Shown here: piece by piece, positions 35,740 through 46,000 of the stretch
Layout of the letters: each line of letters begins with the position of its first letter
Numbering within the stretch: the first letter of the stretch is position 1
Source of the DNA: Dickeya oryzae
GTDB lineage: Bacteria; Pseudomonadota; Gammaproteobacteria; Enterobacterales; Enterobacteriaceae
Direction: 5' to 3'
Length of the DNA: 64,000 nucleotides
Assembly (NCBI RefSeq): GCF_009372235.1
Contig: NZ_ML762920.1
Location: forward strand, 775,298 to 839,297
Notes under the pieces: model-generated
Database searches by the model: none
What the model saw: the letters and a program-made list of their open reading frames with translations, nothing else
Told to the model about the DNA's origin: nothing
Translations under genes and position numbers: made by a program

Positions 35740-37284
35740 ATGTCTGGTACCAAGAAAGTCACGATACCCGTCAGTATTGGTTATGGCCTGACAGATATTA
35801 TGGGTGGCGGTGCCTTTACCGTCATCGGAGCCTGGTTACTCTTTTTCTATACCACCTTTGTGGGGTTAACTCCCGTAGAGGCGGCGTCTATTGTCGCCAT
35901 CGCTCGTATTGTCGATGCGATTGTTAGTTTATTTATGGGCAGCTTTACCGATCATTTCTATAAGAATTATTTTGGTAAAAAATTTGGCCGCCGCCGATTC
36001 TTTTTATTAATTGGTGCGCCCTTGATGCTGGTTTACGCCCTGTTATGGGTAAACGGCATGAACTATTGGTTCTACTTGTCGGTGTATTTGGCATTCGAAA
36101 TCATCGCCGCGATGGTGCTTATTCCGTGGGAAACGCTACCGTCGGAAATGACCAAAGGATTTAACTCACGCACCAAACTCTCTACCTGCCGTATGTTTCT
36201 GTCGGCACTGGGGACATTCCTCGCCACCTTTATCCCCGGCCTGCTGATTAAGCACTATGGTGAGCACGATGCCAACGCGTATCTGGTTAATGGCGTGATG
36301 TTCGCCGTGACCTTTATGCTGTGCGTGTTTATTTCATGGAAAGTGACCTGGGAACGTGAACTCACCCCGGAAATGCTGGAGGAACTGGAAGCGAAACGGC
36401 ACCCTGGCACCGTATGGGAAAAATTGCGGATGCTCGGTGGGCTGCTGAAAGATTATGCCTCTACCCTGCGTATACGGGCCTTTAGAAAACACCTGGCGAT
36501 TTACCTGTTTTCGTTTACCGCCAAAGACGTCTATAACACCGTGTTTGTGTTCTTCTGCGTCTACTGCCTGAACGTGTCGTCGTCATTTGCTGGCAGCCTG
36601 CTTTCCATGAGCATTGTCGGGTTACCGGTGACGTTGCTGGCCGGGCTTGCCATGATCAAATACGGTCCGTCACGTCTGTACATCTTCGCCTACACGGTGA
36701 TGATGGTGTGTCTCGCCGGTTTCTTTTATGTCTACCGCGTACCGATGGATAACAAGACAGTGGCACTGGTGGCGCTGGCGGGTTGCTATCAGGTTGGCCG
36801 TTGCGTGCTGGAATTTACCCCCTGGAATGTCTTCCCATTCATTCCCGATATCGATGAGATGGTCACACGCCAGCGCCGTGAAGGGCTGTTCGCGGCAGTC
36901 ATGACCTTCTCACGCAAAACCACGGTTGCCATCGCCACCTTTGTCGTCGGTTTGCTGTTGCAATCGGGGGGCTTTGTAAAAGGCAGTCAGGTGCAACCAC
37001 AGGAAGCGATTAACACCATCGCCGGGCTGATGTTTATCGGTACCGCTGGGTTATTGCTGATTGCGCTGTGGCAGGCGTTGACCTTCCACCTCAATAAGCA
37101 AACGCACAAAGTCCTTATCGATGAAGTCGAACGCCTGAAAGCGAACGGCAGGAAGCAAGACGTCACGCCAGAGACACGTCGTATCGTGGAAGACTTGACC
37201 GGTCATGCCTACGACACCCTGTGGCAACACAGCGAATCCCCCACCCTCAACAGGGCGCGAACCATCACTCACGTCGGTGAATAA
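35740..37284 (+). CDS. GPH-family (UidB/MelB-like) sugar-acid transporter
   Basis: This 514-residue protein has about twelve membrane helices and the pattern of glycoside-pentoside-hexuronide cation symporters: YGLTDIMGGGAFTVIGAWLLFFYTT, MGSFTDHFYKN and GKKFGRRRFFLLIGAP. It is the only transport gene of the operon and should import glucuronate or a glucuronide through the inner membrane. A beta-glucuronidase is not encoded nearby, which favours free hexuronate or an aldobiuronate. The 90-residue hydrophilic C-terminal tail is longer than in MelB. Confidence 0.87.
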   Translation: MSGTKKVTIPVSIGYGLTDIMGGGAFTVIGAWLLFFYTTFVGLTPVEAASIVAIARIVDAIVSLFMGSFTDHFYKNYFGKKFGRRRFFLLIGAPLMLVYALLWVNGMNYWFYLSVYLAFEIIAAMVLIPWETLPSEMTKGFNSRTKLSTCRMFLSALGTFLATFIPGLLIKHYGEHDANAYLVNGVMFAVTFMLCVFISWKVTWERELTPEMLEELEAKRHPGTVWEKLRMLGGLLKDYASTLRIRAFRKHLAIYLFSFTAKDVYNTVFVFFCVYCLNVSSSFAGSLLSMSIVGLPVTLLAGLAMIKYGPSRLYIFAYTVMMVCLAGFFYVYRVPMDNKTVALVALAGCYQVGRCVLEFTPWNVFPFIPDIDEMVTRQRREGLFAAVMTFSRKTTVAIATFVVGLLLQSGGFVKGSQVQPQEAINTIAGLMFIGTAGLLLIALWQALTFHLNKQTHKVLIDEVERLKANGRKQDVTPETRRIVEDLTGHAYDTLWQHSESPTLNRARTITHVGE

Positions 37285-37347
37285 CATTTCAGCAGTCACT
37301 CCGGTGGTCAAAAACCACCGGTAAGCATTCACGTTAGGAAAAAAGTC

Positions 37348-38805
37348 ATGACAACTCCACTGTTACAGGCAAACGCGGTAAAGCCTGAGTATGACCGTAG
37401 TAAACTGGTGGCACGCATCGCCCATATTGGCTTTGGTGCCTTCCATCGCGCTCACCAGGCGGTGTGCGCAGATAAACTGGCCGCGCAATTCGGCAGCGAT
37501 TGGGGCTACTGTGAAATCAACCTGATTGGCGGAGAGCAACAGATCAAGGATATCCGCCAGCAGGATCTGCTGTGGTCGGTATCGGAAATGGCGGGCGATA
37601 ACTGGAGCAGCCGCCTCATCGGTGTGGCGAAAAAAGCATTGCACGCCGAATTGGACGGCATTGAAAGCATTCTGGCGACGCTCAGCGCCCCCGAAATAGC
37701 CATTGTGTCGATCACCGTGACAGAAAAAGGTTACTGCCACCACCCCGCTACCGGGCAGTTAAACACCGAACACCCGTTGATCGTGCATGACCTTCAGAAC
37801 CCGGCACAACCCCGTTCCCTGCCGGGCGTGATACTGGCTGCCATCAGACGTCGCAGAGAACATGGCCTGCCACCATTCAGCGTTATGTCGTGCGATAACA
37901 TGCCGGAAAATGGCCATGTGACACGCAACGTTATCACCCAGTTAGCACAGTTGCAGGAGCCCGGCCTGGCAGGCTGGATAGAACAAAACGTGACGTTTCC
38001 GTCGACCATGGTGGACCGCATTGTACCGGCGGTCACCGCGGAAACACGGGCACAAATCACCGCCATGCTGGGGGTTGATGACCCGGCGGGTGTCGCCTGC
38101 GAGCCCTTCTTCCAGTGGGTCATCGAAGATAACTTCGTCAACGGACGACCGGAATGGGAAAAAGGCGGCGCTGAACTGGTGTCGGATGTCTTACCCTATG
38201 AAGAAATGAAACTGCGTATGCTCAACGGCAGTCATTCGTTTCTGGCCTACCTCGGTTATCTGGCGGGCTACGCGCATATCAGCGACTGTATGCAGGACCC
38301 GGTACTGGTCGCCGCCGCACGTCACCTGATGCTAGAGGAGCAGGCACCGACACTGCGTACCATCGGGGTCGACAGGGTCGCTTATGCCGACGCACTGCTA
38401 CAACGTTATCGCAATACGGCGCTGAAGCACCGCACCTGGCAAATCGCCATGGATGGCTCGCAAAAACTGCCACCGCGCCTGCTGGATTCCATTCGCTGGC
38501 ATCTGGCCCATAACAGCCGGTTCGACATGCTGGCGCTGGGGGTGGCGGGCTGGATGCGCTATGTCGGCGGCGTGGATGAACAAGGCCAGCCGATCGAGAT
38601 AAGCGATCCACAAAAAGAGGTGCTGGCGCAGGTTGTTCAACACAGCGCACAAGGCGAGGCGCGTGTTAACGCCCTGCTGGCGCAGGAGAGTATTTTTGGT
38701 CGCGACCTGCCCGCCGATAGCCGTTTTGTCCAGACTGTCACCCGCTATTATCTGTCGCTGGTCGATCACGGCGTTAACGCCACGCTACAGGCGCTAATGC
38801 AATAA
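37348..38805 (+). CDS. Mannitol-dehydrogenase-family fructuronate reductase (UxuB-like)
   Basis: This 485-residue long-chain NAD-dependent polyol dehydrogenase has IAHIGFGAFHRAHQAV as the nucleotide-binding start, VSITVTEKGYCHHPATGQL, SCDNMPENG, and KLRMLNGSHSFLAYLGYLAG with the catalytic Lys. These fit fructuronate reductase UxuB. It reduces D-fructuronate to D-mannonate, the step between UxaC and RspA. It follows the transporter by 63 bases and ends before a strong hairpin at 38815. Confidence 0.87.
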   Translation: MTTPLLQANAVKPEYDRSKLVARIAHIGFGAFHRAHQAVCADKLAAQFGSDWGYCEINLIGGEQQIKDIRQQDLLWSVSEMAGDNWSSRLIGVAKKALHAELDGIESILATLSAPEIAIVSITVTEKGYCHHPATGQLNTEHPLIVHDLQNPAQPRSLPGVILAAIRRRREHGLPPFSVMSCDNMPENGHVTRNVITQLAQLQEPGLAGWIEQNVTFPSTMVDRIVPAVTAETRAQITAMLGVDDPAGVACEPFFQWVIEDNFVNGRPEWEKGGAELVSDVLPYEEMKLRMLNGSHSFLAYLGYLAGYAHISDCMQDPVLVAAARHLMLEEQAPTLRTIGVDRVAYADALLQRYRNTALKHRTWQIAMDGSQKLPPRLLDSIRWHLAHNSRFDMLALGVAGWMRYVGGVDEQGQPIEISDPQKEVLAQVVQHSAQGEARVNALLAQESIFGRDLPADSRFVQTVTRYYLSLVDHGVNATLQALMQ

Positions 38806-38814
38806 TACCGCCTG

Positions 38815-38848
38815 GGGCGCACAGGCCGCCCCGTCAGCCTGTGCGCCC
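38815..38848 (+). terminator. Strong hairpin after the fructuronate reductase gene
   Basis: GGGCGCACAGGC and GCCTGTGCGCCC pair perfectly over twelve bases around a 10-base loop. No T-run follows, so termination may be only partial or need Rho. Confidence 0.5.
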
Positions 38849-38935
38849 GCGGTGGGGAAAATCACACGCCTTATGGATAAGGCGTTGGCTAACCATGTAT
38901 CATGATGACAAACAGCTTAAATACACCACGGATGC

Positions 38936-39622
38936 ATGGATAACTACGCCCAAATCAACAGCAACGAACCTGTTAATCAACAGATCTATCGTGTATTGCG
39001 CAAAGACATTGTGGAATGCACGATCCCTCCCGGCAAGCTATTGTCTGAAAAGGAAATTTCGACTCGTTTCTCTGTCTCCCGTCAACCGGTACGAGAAGCG
39101 TTCATCAAACTGGCGGAAGCCGGGCTGGTACAGATTCTGCCGCAGCGCGGCACGTTCGTGATGAAGATTTCCGAGCAGCGCGTGGCCGATGCCCGTTTTA
39201 TTCGTCAGGCACTGGAATGCGCGATTGTACGCCGGGCTGTCGAGTTCATTACTGACGAACAGTTACTGATGCTGGAACACAATTTGCGCCGTCAGGAACT
39301 GGCGGCACAGAACGAGCAGATACGCGAATTTCTCAGTCTGGACGATGATTTTCATCAGTTACTGACGCAAATTGCCCGGTGTCCTCTGGCCTGGGAAACC
39401 ATCGAATCGATCAAAGCCACGATGGACCGGGTTCGTTTCCTGAGCCTCAGCCAGGTGTCGCCGCCCGCCAGCCTGATTCAACAGCATTATGTGATTTTCA
39501 ATGGATTAAAAGCGCGTGATGCTAACGCGGTGGAAACCGCGATGAGTGGGCATCTGCAGGAAATGATCCACTCGATTACCCCGATTGCTGAACAGAATCG
39601 GGAGTGGTTTGAGCACCCCTGA
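38936..39622 (+). CDS. rspR: GntR/FCD regulator RspR
   Basis: This 228-residue regulator closely resembles E. coli RspR (YdfH): PVNQQIYRVLRKDIVECTIPPG, then FSVSRQPVREAFIKLAEAGLVQI as the winged helix, and DDDFHQLLTQIARCPLAWETI in the FCD domain. RspR represses rspAB in E. coli, so here it should control the rspA-uxaC operon just upstream. It is a separate unit after the hairpin at 38815. The inducer is unknown. Confidence 0.9.
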   Translation: MDNYAQINSNEPVNQQIYRVLRKDIVECTIPPGKLLSEKEISTRFSVSRQPVREAFIKLAEAGLVQILPQRGTFVMKISEQRVADARFIRQALECAIVRRAVEFITDEQLLMLEHNLRRQELAAQNEQIREFLSLDDDFHQLLTQIARCPLAWETIESIKATMDRVRFLSLSQVSPPASLIQQHYVIFNGLKARDANAVETAMSGHLQEMIHSITPIAEQNREWFEHP

Positions 39623-39700
39623 ACCGGCCAGTCGATAAATCACACCGATACTGATTCGGTCACTGCCGTCAGCCCACTACCCGGTTTATCCTGCCTGAGG

Positions 39701-39731
39701 ATGAGCAGAGCCGCCCGGCGGCCCTGCTCAT
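39701..39731 (-). terminator. Hairpin beyond the end of hutU
   Basis: ATGAGCAG and CTGCTCAT, extended inside by GCCGC/GCGGC with one mismatch, form a long GC-rich stem 19 bases beyond the hutU stop. It lacks a T-run in the minus-strand direction, so its role as terminator is uncertain. Confidence 0.45.
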
Positions 39732-39749
39732 GTAAACCGTCATGACGGC

Positions 39750-41441
39750 CTATTTCACCATCGGCAAATTCAATTGGTGCGTTGCCGCACAGGCTTTGGC
39801 GGTGTCATAACCGGCATCCGCGTGACGCATCACCCCGGTAGCCGGGTCGTTCCACAGCACACGCCCCAACCGGGCATCCGCCTGCTCGCTGCCATCACAG
39901 ACAATCACCATACCGGCATGCTGAGAAAAGCCCATGCCGACGCCACCGCCGTGATGCAAACTGACCCAGGTTGCGCCACCCGCCGTATTCAGCAGCGCAT
40001 TGAGCAGCGGCCAGTCCGATACCGCGTCCGAGCCGTCCTGCATCGCTTCCGTTTCCCGGTTGGGCGACGCCACCGAACCGCAGTCCAGATGATCACGACC
40101 GATAACGATCGGCGCTTTCAGCTCACCGTTACGCACCATTTCGTTAAACGCCAGCCCGGCCAGATGTCGCTCACCCAGCCCCAGCCAGCAAATGCGCGAG
40201 GGCAGCCCCTGAAAAGCGATGCGCTCACGCGCCATATCCAGCCAGCGGTGCAGGTGGTGATTATCCGGGAACAGTTCTTTGAGTTTGGCATCGGTTTTGT
40301 AGATATCCTGCGGATCGCCGGACAGTGCCACCCAGCGGAACGGCCCTTTGCCTTCGCAAAACAGCGGACGAATGTACGCCGGGACGAAGCCGGGAAAATC
40401 AAAGGCATTCCCCACCCCTTCATCGAATGCACGCTGGCGAATATTGTTGCCGTAATCCACGGTAGGCACGCCCATGTGGCAAAAATCCAGCATCGCCTGC
40501 ACATGCACCGCCATTGAGGCACAGGCAGCTTTCGTCACCGCCTGCGGATTGCTAACACGCTCCTGTTCCCAGCGCGCCACACTCCAGCCAGCGGGCAGAT
40601 AGCCGTTGAGCGGGTCGTGGGCGGAGGTCTGGTCGGTGACGATATCCGGCTTCATGCCACCGGCTTTGGCGCGTTTCACCAGTTCCGGCAACACCTCGGC
40701 AGCGTTCCCGAGCAGACCGACGGAAATGGCCTTTTTCTGCGCGCAGGCCTCGGCGATCATCGCCAGCGCCTCGTCAATACTGTTGGCCTTATAGTCGAGA
40801 TAACGGGTACGCAGCCGAAAATCAATGCGAGACTCCTGACACTCCACCGCCAGCACACAGGCACCGGCCAATACGCCAGCCAGTGGCTGCGCGCCGCCCA
40901 TGCCGCCAAGCCCGGCGGTGAGGATCCATTTGCCGCTCAGATCGCCCTGATAGTGCTGACGACCCGCTTCGGCGAAGGTTTCGTAAGTCCCCTGCACAAT
41001 GCCCTGCGCACCGATGTAAATCCACGACCCGGCAGTCATCTGGCCGTACATCATCAGCCCGGCTTTATCCAGTTCATGGAAGTGTTCCCAGGTGGCCCAA
41101 TGCGGTACCAGGTTCGAGTTGGCAATCAACACCCGGGGAGCGTCAGCATGGGTGCGAAACACCCCAACGGGCTTACCAGATTGCACCAGCAGGGTTTCAT
41201 CCGCCTTTAACTGACGCAGACTGTTCAGGATCGCGTCGAAGCAGTCCCAGTTGCGGGCGGCTTTGCCAATCCCGCCATACACCACCAGATCTTCCGGGCG
41301 TTCGGCTACATCCGGGTCAAGGTTATTCTGGATCATGCGGTAGGCGGCTTCTATCAGCCAGTTTTCACAATGCAGTTCGGTGCCGTGCGGAGCACGCACA
41401 ACGCGGGCACCCGCAGACGTCGTAGACGAAGAGGAGGTCAT
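39750..41441 (-). CDS. hutU: Urocanate hydratase
   Basis: This 563-residue enzyme has [21 protein letters not shown] at the start, [19 protein letters not shown]-like Rossmann residues in [16 protein letters not shown], and the active-site Cys region [15 protein letters not shown]. It converts urocanate to imidazolonepropionate with bound NAD. The ATG at 41441 (behind AAGGA) begins 13 bases after the hutH stop, and a longer in-frame start overlapping hutH is rejected. It is the second gene of a hutHU operon. Confidence 0.95.
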   Translation of the reverse strand: MTSSSSTTSAGARVVRAPHGTELHCENWLIEAAYRMIQNNLDPDVAERPEDLVVYGGIGKAARNWDCFDAILNSLRQLKADETLLVQSGKPVGVFRTHADAPRVLIANSNLVPHWATWEHFHELDKAGLMMYGQMTAGSWIYIGAQGIVQGTYETFAEAGRQHYQGDLSGKWILTAGLGGMGGAQPLAGVLAGACVLAVECQESRIDFRLRTRYLDYKANSIDEALAMIAEACAQKKAISVGLLGNAAEVLPELVKRAKAGGMKPDIVTDQTSAHDPLNGYLPAGWSVARWEQERVSNPQAVTKAACASMAVHVQAMLDFCHMGVPTVDYGNNIRQRAFDEGVGNAFDFPGFVPAYIRPLFCEGKGPFRWVALSGDPQDIYKTDAKLKELFPDNHHLHRWLDMARERIAFQGLPSRICWLGLGERHLAGLAFNEMVRNGELKAPIVIGRDHLDCGSVASPNRETEAMQDGSDAVSDWPLLNALLNTAGGATWVSLHHGGGVGMGFSQHAGMVIVCDGSEQADARLGRVLWNDPATGVMRHADAGYDTAKACAATHQLNLPMVK

Positions 41442-41454
41442 AGCACATTCCTTA

Positions 41455-43017
41455 TCAAACAGAAGCAAAAGCCGGGTCAGCGGCATAACTGGGTAACAAT
41501 GCGGTGATAACAGACGGCCAGTGATCACGGCTGGCCCACTGGCGCATCAGCTCAATATCGGTCGCCATCAGACGGTCACGTTCCAGAAACGCCACCTGTT
41601 CACGCACCTGCGCCAGCTCACGCTCCAGTAACGGCGAACTTTTCAATGGACGATGGAAGTCGATGCCCTGCGCCGCCGCCATGGCTTCAATCCCCACCAC
41701 CGTCGCGGTGTTAAAGCACATGCTGCCGAGACGACGGGCGGCATAGGTCGCCATCGATACATGGTCTTCCTGATTGGCGGAGGTCGGCAGACTATCGACG
41801 CTGCCAGGATGCGCCAGCGATTTGTTTTCTGACGCCAGCGCGGCGGCGGTCACCTGGGCTATCATAAATCCGGAATTCACCCCGCCATCGTTAACCAGAA
41901 ACGGCGGCAACCCGGATAAGGTGCTGTCGAGCAGCAGCGCCATGCGTCGTTCTGAAATGGCACCGATTTCCGCCACCGCCAGTGCGATGATGTCAGCGGC
42001 GAACGCCACCGGTTCAGCGTGGAAATTGCCCCCCGAAATCACCTCGTCGGCATCGGGAAACACCAGCGGGTTATCCGACGCGGCGTTGGCTTCAATGACC
42101 AGCACGCGGGCGGCATGACGCAAATTATCCAGACACGCCCCCATCACCTGCGGTACACAGCGAATCGAATACGGGTCTTGTACCCGGCCACAATGCACGT
42201 GTGACTGCAAAATCTCACTGTCAGTCAGCAAGGTGCTGACGGCCGCGGCGACCGCTATCTGCCCGTGCTGACCACGTGCCTGATGGATACGGGCATCAAA
42301 CGGTTTCACCGAACCTTTGATAGCCTCCAGTGATAGCGCCCCTGCCACCAGCCCGGCGGCAAACACGTTTTCAGCCTCGAACAGCCCACGCAACGCCAGT
42401 GCGGTAGACACCTGAGTACCGTTGAGCAGCGCCAGCCCCTCTTTCGGCCCCAGCACCAACGGCTCAACGCCAGCGCGCGCCAGCCCGTCAGCCGCCGGGA
42501 TAAGCGCGCCGTCAACCCGCGCCTGCCCTTCTCCCAACAGCAGCAGCGATAAATGCGCCAGCGGTGCCAAATCGCCACTGGCCCCCACCGAACCTTTTTC
42601 TGGAATACAAGGCATGACCCCGGCGTTAAACAGCGCCAGCAAGGTATCGATGACCTGCAATCGCACCCCGGAGTGCCCGCGTGCCAGGCTAATGACTTTG
42701 GTCGCCATCACCAGACGTACCACGTCATCCGGCAACAGTTCACCGATGCCGACACTGTGGGACAGCACCAGATTACGCTGTAGCTCCGCCAGTCTGTCGG
42801 CGGGGATACGGGTCTGGGCCAGCTTGCCAAAACCGGTGTTGATGCCATAGACCACCCGGTCCTGGCGCACAATGTTCTGCACCGTTTCCTGCGCGGCTGC
42901 CACCGCCGTGCGCGCCTGTGCTGCCAGTGTCAGGGTGACGTTCCCCCGATAAATCGCGCGCAGTGTGGCGAGATCCACCGTGCCGGGCGTCAGGCAATAG
43001 CTTCGGGTTTGTGACAT
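41455..43017 (-). CDS. hutH: Histidine ammonia-lyase
   Basis: This 520-residue enzyme has the [17 protein letters not shown] motif whose Ala-Ser-Gly (residues 146-148) forms the MIO cofactor, [13 protein letters not shown] near the N-terminus and [15 protein letters not shown] near the C-terminus. It deaminates histidine to urocanate, the first hut step. A HutC-type operator at 43027-43040 ends 10 bases before its ATG, so repression should block ribosome access or a promoter just upstream. Confidence 0.96.
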   Translation of the reverse strand: MSQTRSYCLTPGTVDLATLRAIYRGNVTLTLAAQARTAVAAAQETVQNIVRQDRVVYGINTGFGKLAQTRIPADRLAELQRNLVLSHSVGIGELLPDDVVRLVMATKVISLARGHSGVRLQVIDTLLALFNAGVMPCIPEKGSVGASGDLAPLAHLSLLLLGEGQARVDGALIPAADGLARAGVEPLVLGPKEGLALLNGTQVSTALALRGLFEAENVFAAGLVAGALSLEAIKGSVKPFDARIHQARGQHGQIAVAAAVSTLLTDSEILQSHVHCGRVQDPYSIRCVPQVMGACLDNLRHAARVLVIEANAASDNPLVFPDADEVISGGNFHAEPVAFAADIIALAVAEIGAISERRMALLLDSTLSGLPPFLVNDGGVNSGFMIAQVTAAALASENKSLAHPGSVDSLPTSANQEDHVSMATYAARRLGSMCFNTATVVGIEAMAAAQGIDFHRPLKSSPLLERELAQVREQVAFLERDRLMATDIELMRQWASRDHWPSVITALLPSYAADPAFASV

Positions 43018-43026
43018 ATATCTAAT

Positions 43027-43040
43027 CCTGTATAGACAAG
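43027..43040. promoter_or_regulatory. Candidate HutC operator in front of hutH
   Basis: CCTGTATAGACAAG is one base away from the perfect site at 55888 read in reverse. It sits in the 107-base gap between the ABC ATPase gene and hutH. Confidence 0.7.
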
Positions 43041-43124
43041 TAAAGCTAAACCAATCCGGCTGCGTTCATCATCCTTTATCCAGCCGGTGCGTATGTTTCA
43101 TCCTGCACACCCGCAGTGCGCCGC

Positions 43125-43910
43125 TCAGTGGGCCAGCGCCTGCCGGGTTTCACTACGAATCTCTTCCGTCACCCGCGCCTTGAGCGCCATAAATTCTGGC
43201 GAGGTTTTAAGGGTATAGTCTCTCGGCCATGGAAAATCCACTGCCACTTCCGTTTTAATCCGACCCGGCCGGGCGCTGAAAATCGCCACTTTGTTCGCCA
43301 TGAAAATCGCTTCGTCGATATCGTGGGTGACGAATAACAACGTCTTGCGCGACGACTCCCACACCGACAACAACAACTCCTGCATCATGACCCGGGTCTG
43401 GTTATCCAGCGCACCGAAGGGTTCATCCATCAACAGGACTTTCGGGTCGTTAGCCAGCGCGCGGGCAATGGCGGTGCGTTGTTGCATGCCACCGGAGAGC
43501 TGGCGTGGGTAATGATGCTCGAACCCGTTTAACCCAACCTGATGCAGATAATACTCGCTGCGCTCGCGTTGTTGCGCCGCACTGACACCCCGCTCCTGCA
43601 ACCCAAAACAGATGTTCTCACGCACCGTCAGCCACGGAAACAAGGTGTAGCTCTGAAAGACCATGCCACGATCGGCTCCGGGGCCGTCCACCAGCGCGCC
43701 ATCCAGCCAGACTTCGCCACGGGTTGGCGCATCCAGTCCGGCAATAATGCGCAGTAACGTCGATTTCCCGCAACCGGATGGTCCTAAAATCGTGACGAAG
43801 TCGTTTTCATTGACCTGATAATCGATGGGCTGCAACGCCGGGATAGCCTCACCGTGCGGGCCAGTAAACACCCGCTCCACCTGCCGAATGGTCAGCTTGC
43901 TGTATTTCAT
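43125..43910 (-). CDS. SsuB/TauB-type ABC transporter ATPase of hut regulon
   Basis: This 261-residue ATPase has Walker A GPSGCGKST, signature LSGGMQQR, Walker B VLLMDEPFGALD and FVTHDIDEAIFMANK. It belongs to the nitrate/sulfonate/taurine ATPase group. Its start overlaps the permease stop by four bases. It lies between the permease and hutH on one strand and shares the HutC-controlled context, so histidine, urocanate or a related imidazole is a likely cargo. Confidence 0.87.
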   Translation of the reverse strand: MKYSKLTIRQVERVFTGPHGEAIPALQPIDYQVNENDFVTILGPSGCGKSTLLRIIAGLDAPTRGEVWLDGALVDGPGADRGMVFQSYTLFPWLTVRENICFGLQERGVSAAQQRERSEYYLHQVGLNGFEHHYPRQLSGGMQQRTAIARALANDPKVLLMDEPFGALDNQTRVMMQELLLSVWESSRKTLLFVTHDIDEAIFMANKVAIFSARPGRIKTEVAVDFPWPRDYTLKTSPEFMALKARVTEEIRSETRQALAH

Positions 43911-44767
43911 GACAGGCTCCAGGCAAATAAACGGCGATTAACCGCTTTGAACAGGAAATCGGACAGCAACCCGATAACGCCGATAACAATAATGCCGAAG
44001 ATGATTTGTCCGGTATTGAGCAGCGCCTGGCTATCGACAATCATGTGGCCGATACCGCTTGAGGCACCAATCAGCTCGGCGACGATCACGTAAGTCCAGG
44101 CCCAGCCGAGTACCAGCCGCAACAATTCGGCGATCCCCGGTGCGGCGCCGGGGATCAACACCCGGGTCACCACACTGCGGCTGGAGCACCCGAGCGTATA
44201 CGCCGCTTCGACCAGATCACGCCGTGCAGCGCCGACGCTAACCGCCACCATCAACACAATCTGGAAGAACGAGCCGATAAAAATCACCAGTATCTTCTGC
44301 ATCTCACCGATACCGGCCCACAAAATCAGCAACGGTACGAACGCCGAGGCGGGCAGATAACGGCAAAATGACACAAACGGTTCAAAGAAGGCTTCCACCA
44401 GCTTGTATGCCCCCATCAGGATGCCAAGCGGCACCCCAATCAACGCCGCCAGCAGAAAACCCGCCACCACGCGCATCACCGTCATGCCGATGTCTTGCTG
44501 AAAATCATAATCAGTAAACAGCAACACCCCTTCATGCAGCATCGTCAGCGGGTTAGCCAGAAATGTGGCGGAAACCACACCGCTGAACGTCACCAGCGAC
44601 CACAGGCTGATAAACAGCACGAAGAACCCTACGCCGAGCGTCCAGCGTAAGCGCATCGATACCGGTCGCAGCGGCACCATTAACGGGTTATGCACCCGCA
44701 CCGGCGCATCGGGCAGTGCCGCAGGTGTACGCATGGTGGTGTGAGGGAGGCTATTGATGTCCGCCAT
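43907..44767 (-). CDS. SsuC/TauC-type ABC transporter permease of hut regulon
   Basis: This 286-residue protein has about six membrane helices and the EAA-type loop VEAAYTLGCSSRSVVTRVLIPGAAPGI. This fits the permease of nitrate/sulfonate/taurine importers. It starts 18 bases after the binding-protein gene and overlaps the ATPase start. Its N-terminus (about 40 residues) is a cytoplasmic tail. Confidence 0.87.
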   Translation of the reverse strand: MADINSLPHTTMRTPAALPDAPVRVHNPLMVPLRPVSMRLRWTLGVGFFVLFISLWSLVTFSGVVSATFLANPLTMLHEGVLLFTDYDFQQDIGMTVMRVVAGFLLAALIGVPLGILMGAYKLVEAFFEPFVSFCRYLPASAFVPLLILWAGIGEMQKILVIFIGSFFQIVLMVAVSVGAARRDLVEAAYTLGCSSRSVVTRVLIPGAAPGIAELLRLVLGWAWTYVIVAELIGASSGIGHMIVDSQALLNTGQIIFGIIVIGVIGLLSDFLFKAVNRRLFAWSLS

Positions 44768-44785
44768 GTCCGCATCTCTCCTCGG

Positions 44786-45748
44786 TTATTTCACATAGCT
44801 GGCGTCATACAGCGCGGAAAGATCCGGTTGCTGGCGAATGACTTTCGCCTCCAGCAACAGTTTTGACGCTTCTTCGCTGAACCGGGCGATTTCGCCACTA
44901 AAGAAGACGCGATTTTGCTCCCGGTCCTGCCAGCGTAGATAACGGGCTGACTCGGCGAACTCCTTACCGCTGGTTTTCACCGCCGCGCCCATGATGTCAT
45001 AGGCCTTATCCGGCTGCGTTTTAATCATCTCCAGCGCGTCAAAATAGCTTTCTACCAGGGCTTTCGCAGCCTGCGGATATTGCTGCAAAAACGCCGGCGT
45101 ACAACCGAGCGTGTCCATCACCATCGGGTAATCGAGTGTTGTGGCGAGAATTTTTCCCTTGTCCGGCTGCTGACGAATGGTAGACAAGTACGGTTCATAG
45201 CTCATGGCGGCATCATTCTGCCCGGCAACAAACGCCTGAGCCGCCGCCTGCGGCGACAACGTTGCAAGGTGGACGTCTTTCAGGCTCATGCCGTTTTTAT
45301 CCAGCATCCACGCCAGTGCGAAGTACGGCGAGGTGCCGGGTGCATCAACGCCAATGGTTTTCCCTTTCAGGTCATGCACGCTGTTAATGCCGTTGCGTAC
45401 TGCCAGTCCATCCGCACCATAGGATTTGTCGAGCTGGACAATCTGTTTGAGCGTCACACCACTGGCCGCCCAGGAAACGTAGGTTTCCACCGTTGTGGCG
45501 GCACACTGAATCGCACCAGATGCTACCGCCAGATGGCGGTCTTTCTGTGGGATCATTTTCAGATCCACCTTCAGCCCGTGCTGTTGAAAAATACCGGCCT
45601 TATCCGCCAGTGTCAGCGGGGCGAAGCCCGTCCAGCCGGAAATACCGATAGCCACCGGCGTTTCCTGTGCCTGTGCGCTCAGGACGCTAGCCAGACAAAC
45701 CGCCATCAACGAGATTTTCCAACCGGTACGACCTGGTGCTGTACTCAT
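44786..45748 (-). CDS. SsuA/NMT1-type substrate-binding protein of hut regulon
   Basis: This 320-residue protein has a signal peptide cut after SAQAQ, then VAIGISGWTGFAPLTLADKAGIFQQHGLKVDL, the opening of NMT1/SsuA-like binding proteins, and GKTIGVDAPGTSPYFALAWML. The ATG at 45748 starts at the signal peptide; an ATG at 45790 would span the promoter. A perfect HutC-type site lies 53 bases upstream. Other hut regulons use HutXWV or HutT importers, so this type of binding protein is unusual for the pathway. Confidence 0.87.
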   Translation of the reverse strand: MSTAPGRTGWKISLMAVCLASVLSAQAQETPVAIGISGWTGFAPLTLADKAGIFQQHGLKVDLKMIPQKDRHLAVASGAIQCAATTVETYVSWAASGVTLKQIVQLDKSYGADGLAVRNGINSVHDLKGKTIGVDAPGTSPYFALAWMLDKNGMSLKDVHLATLSPQAAAQAFVAGQNDAAMSYEPYLSTIRQQPDKGKILATTLDYPMVMDTLGCTPAFLQQYPQAAKALVESYFDALEMIKTQPDKAYDIMGAAVKTSGKEFAESARYLRWQDREQNRVFFSGEIARFSEEASKLLLEAKVIRQQPDLSALYDASYVK

Positions 45749-45800
45749 GTTTCTACTCCTGTCAGGAAAAGAAAAAGCAATGGACCGCAAGTGTTATAAT

Positions 45801-45814
45801 CTTGTCTATACAAG
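45801..45814. promoter_or_regulatory. Candidate HutC operator in front of the hut ABC transporter
   Basis: CTTGTCTATACAAG is palindromic except for its central pair and identical to the site at 55888. It is 53 bases upstream of the binding-protein ATG, the place for a repressor. Confidence 0.78.
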
Positions 45815-46000
45815 CAAGAGGCGTGCCAGCACAGCAACACCGGTAAATCGACGGAAAAACGGCGGGATGACGCGACAGGAAGAAGAGAATCACCACAGGG
45901 AGGGAGGCAGAGCGCCCTATAACGGTGCACCCTGCCCTGTTTTCAGTCACGCAAATGGCATTGCGCTGTTTGAGGCTGTTGACAAACCAATTTAAGTATC

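Noticed and set aside
39774-40517. A 247-codon open frame on the plus strand opposite hutU
   Set aside because: It is antisense to a strongly conserved enzyme; the composition is that of a shadow frame.
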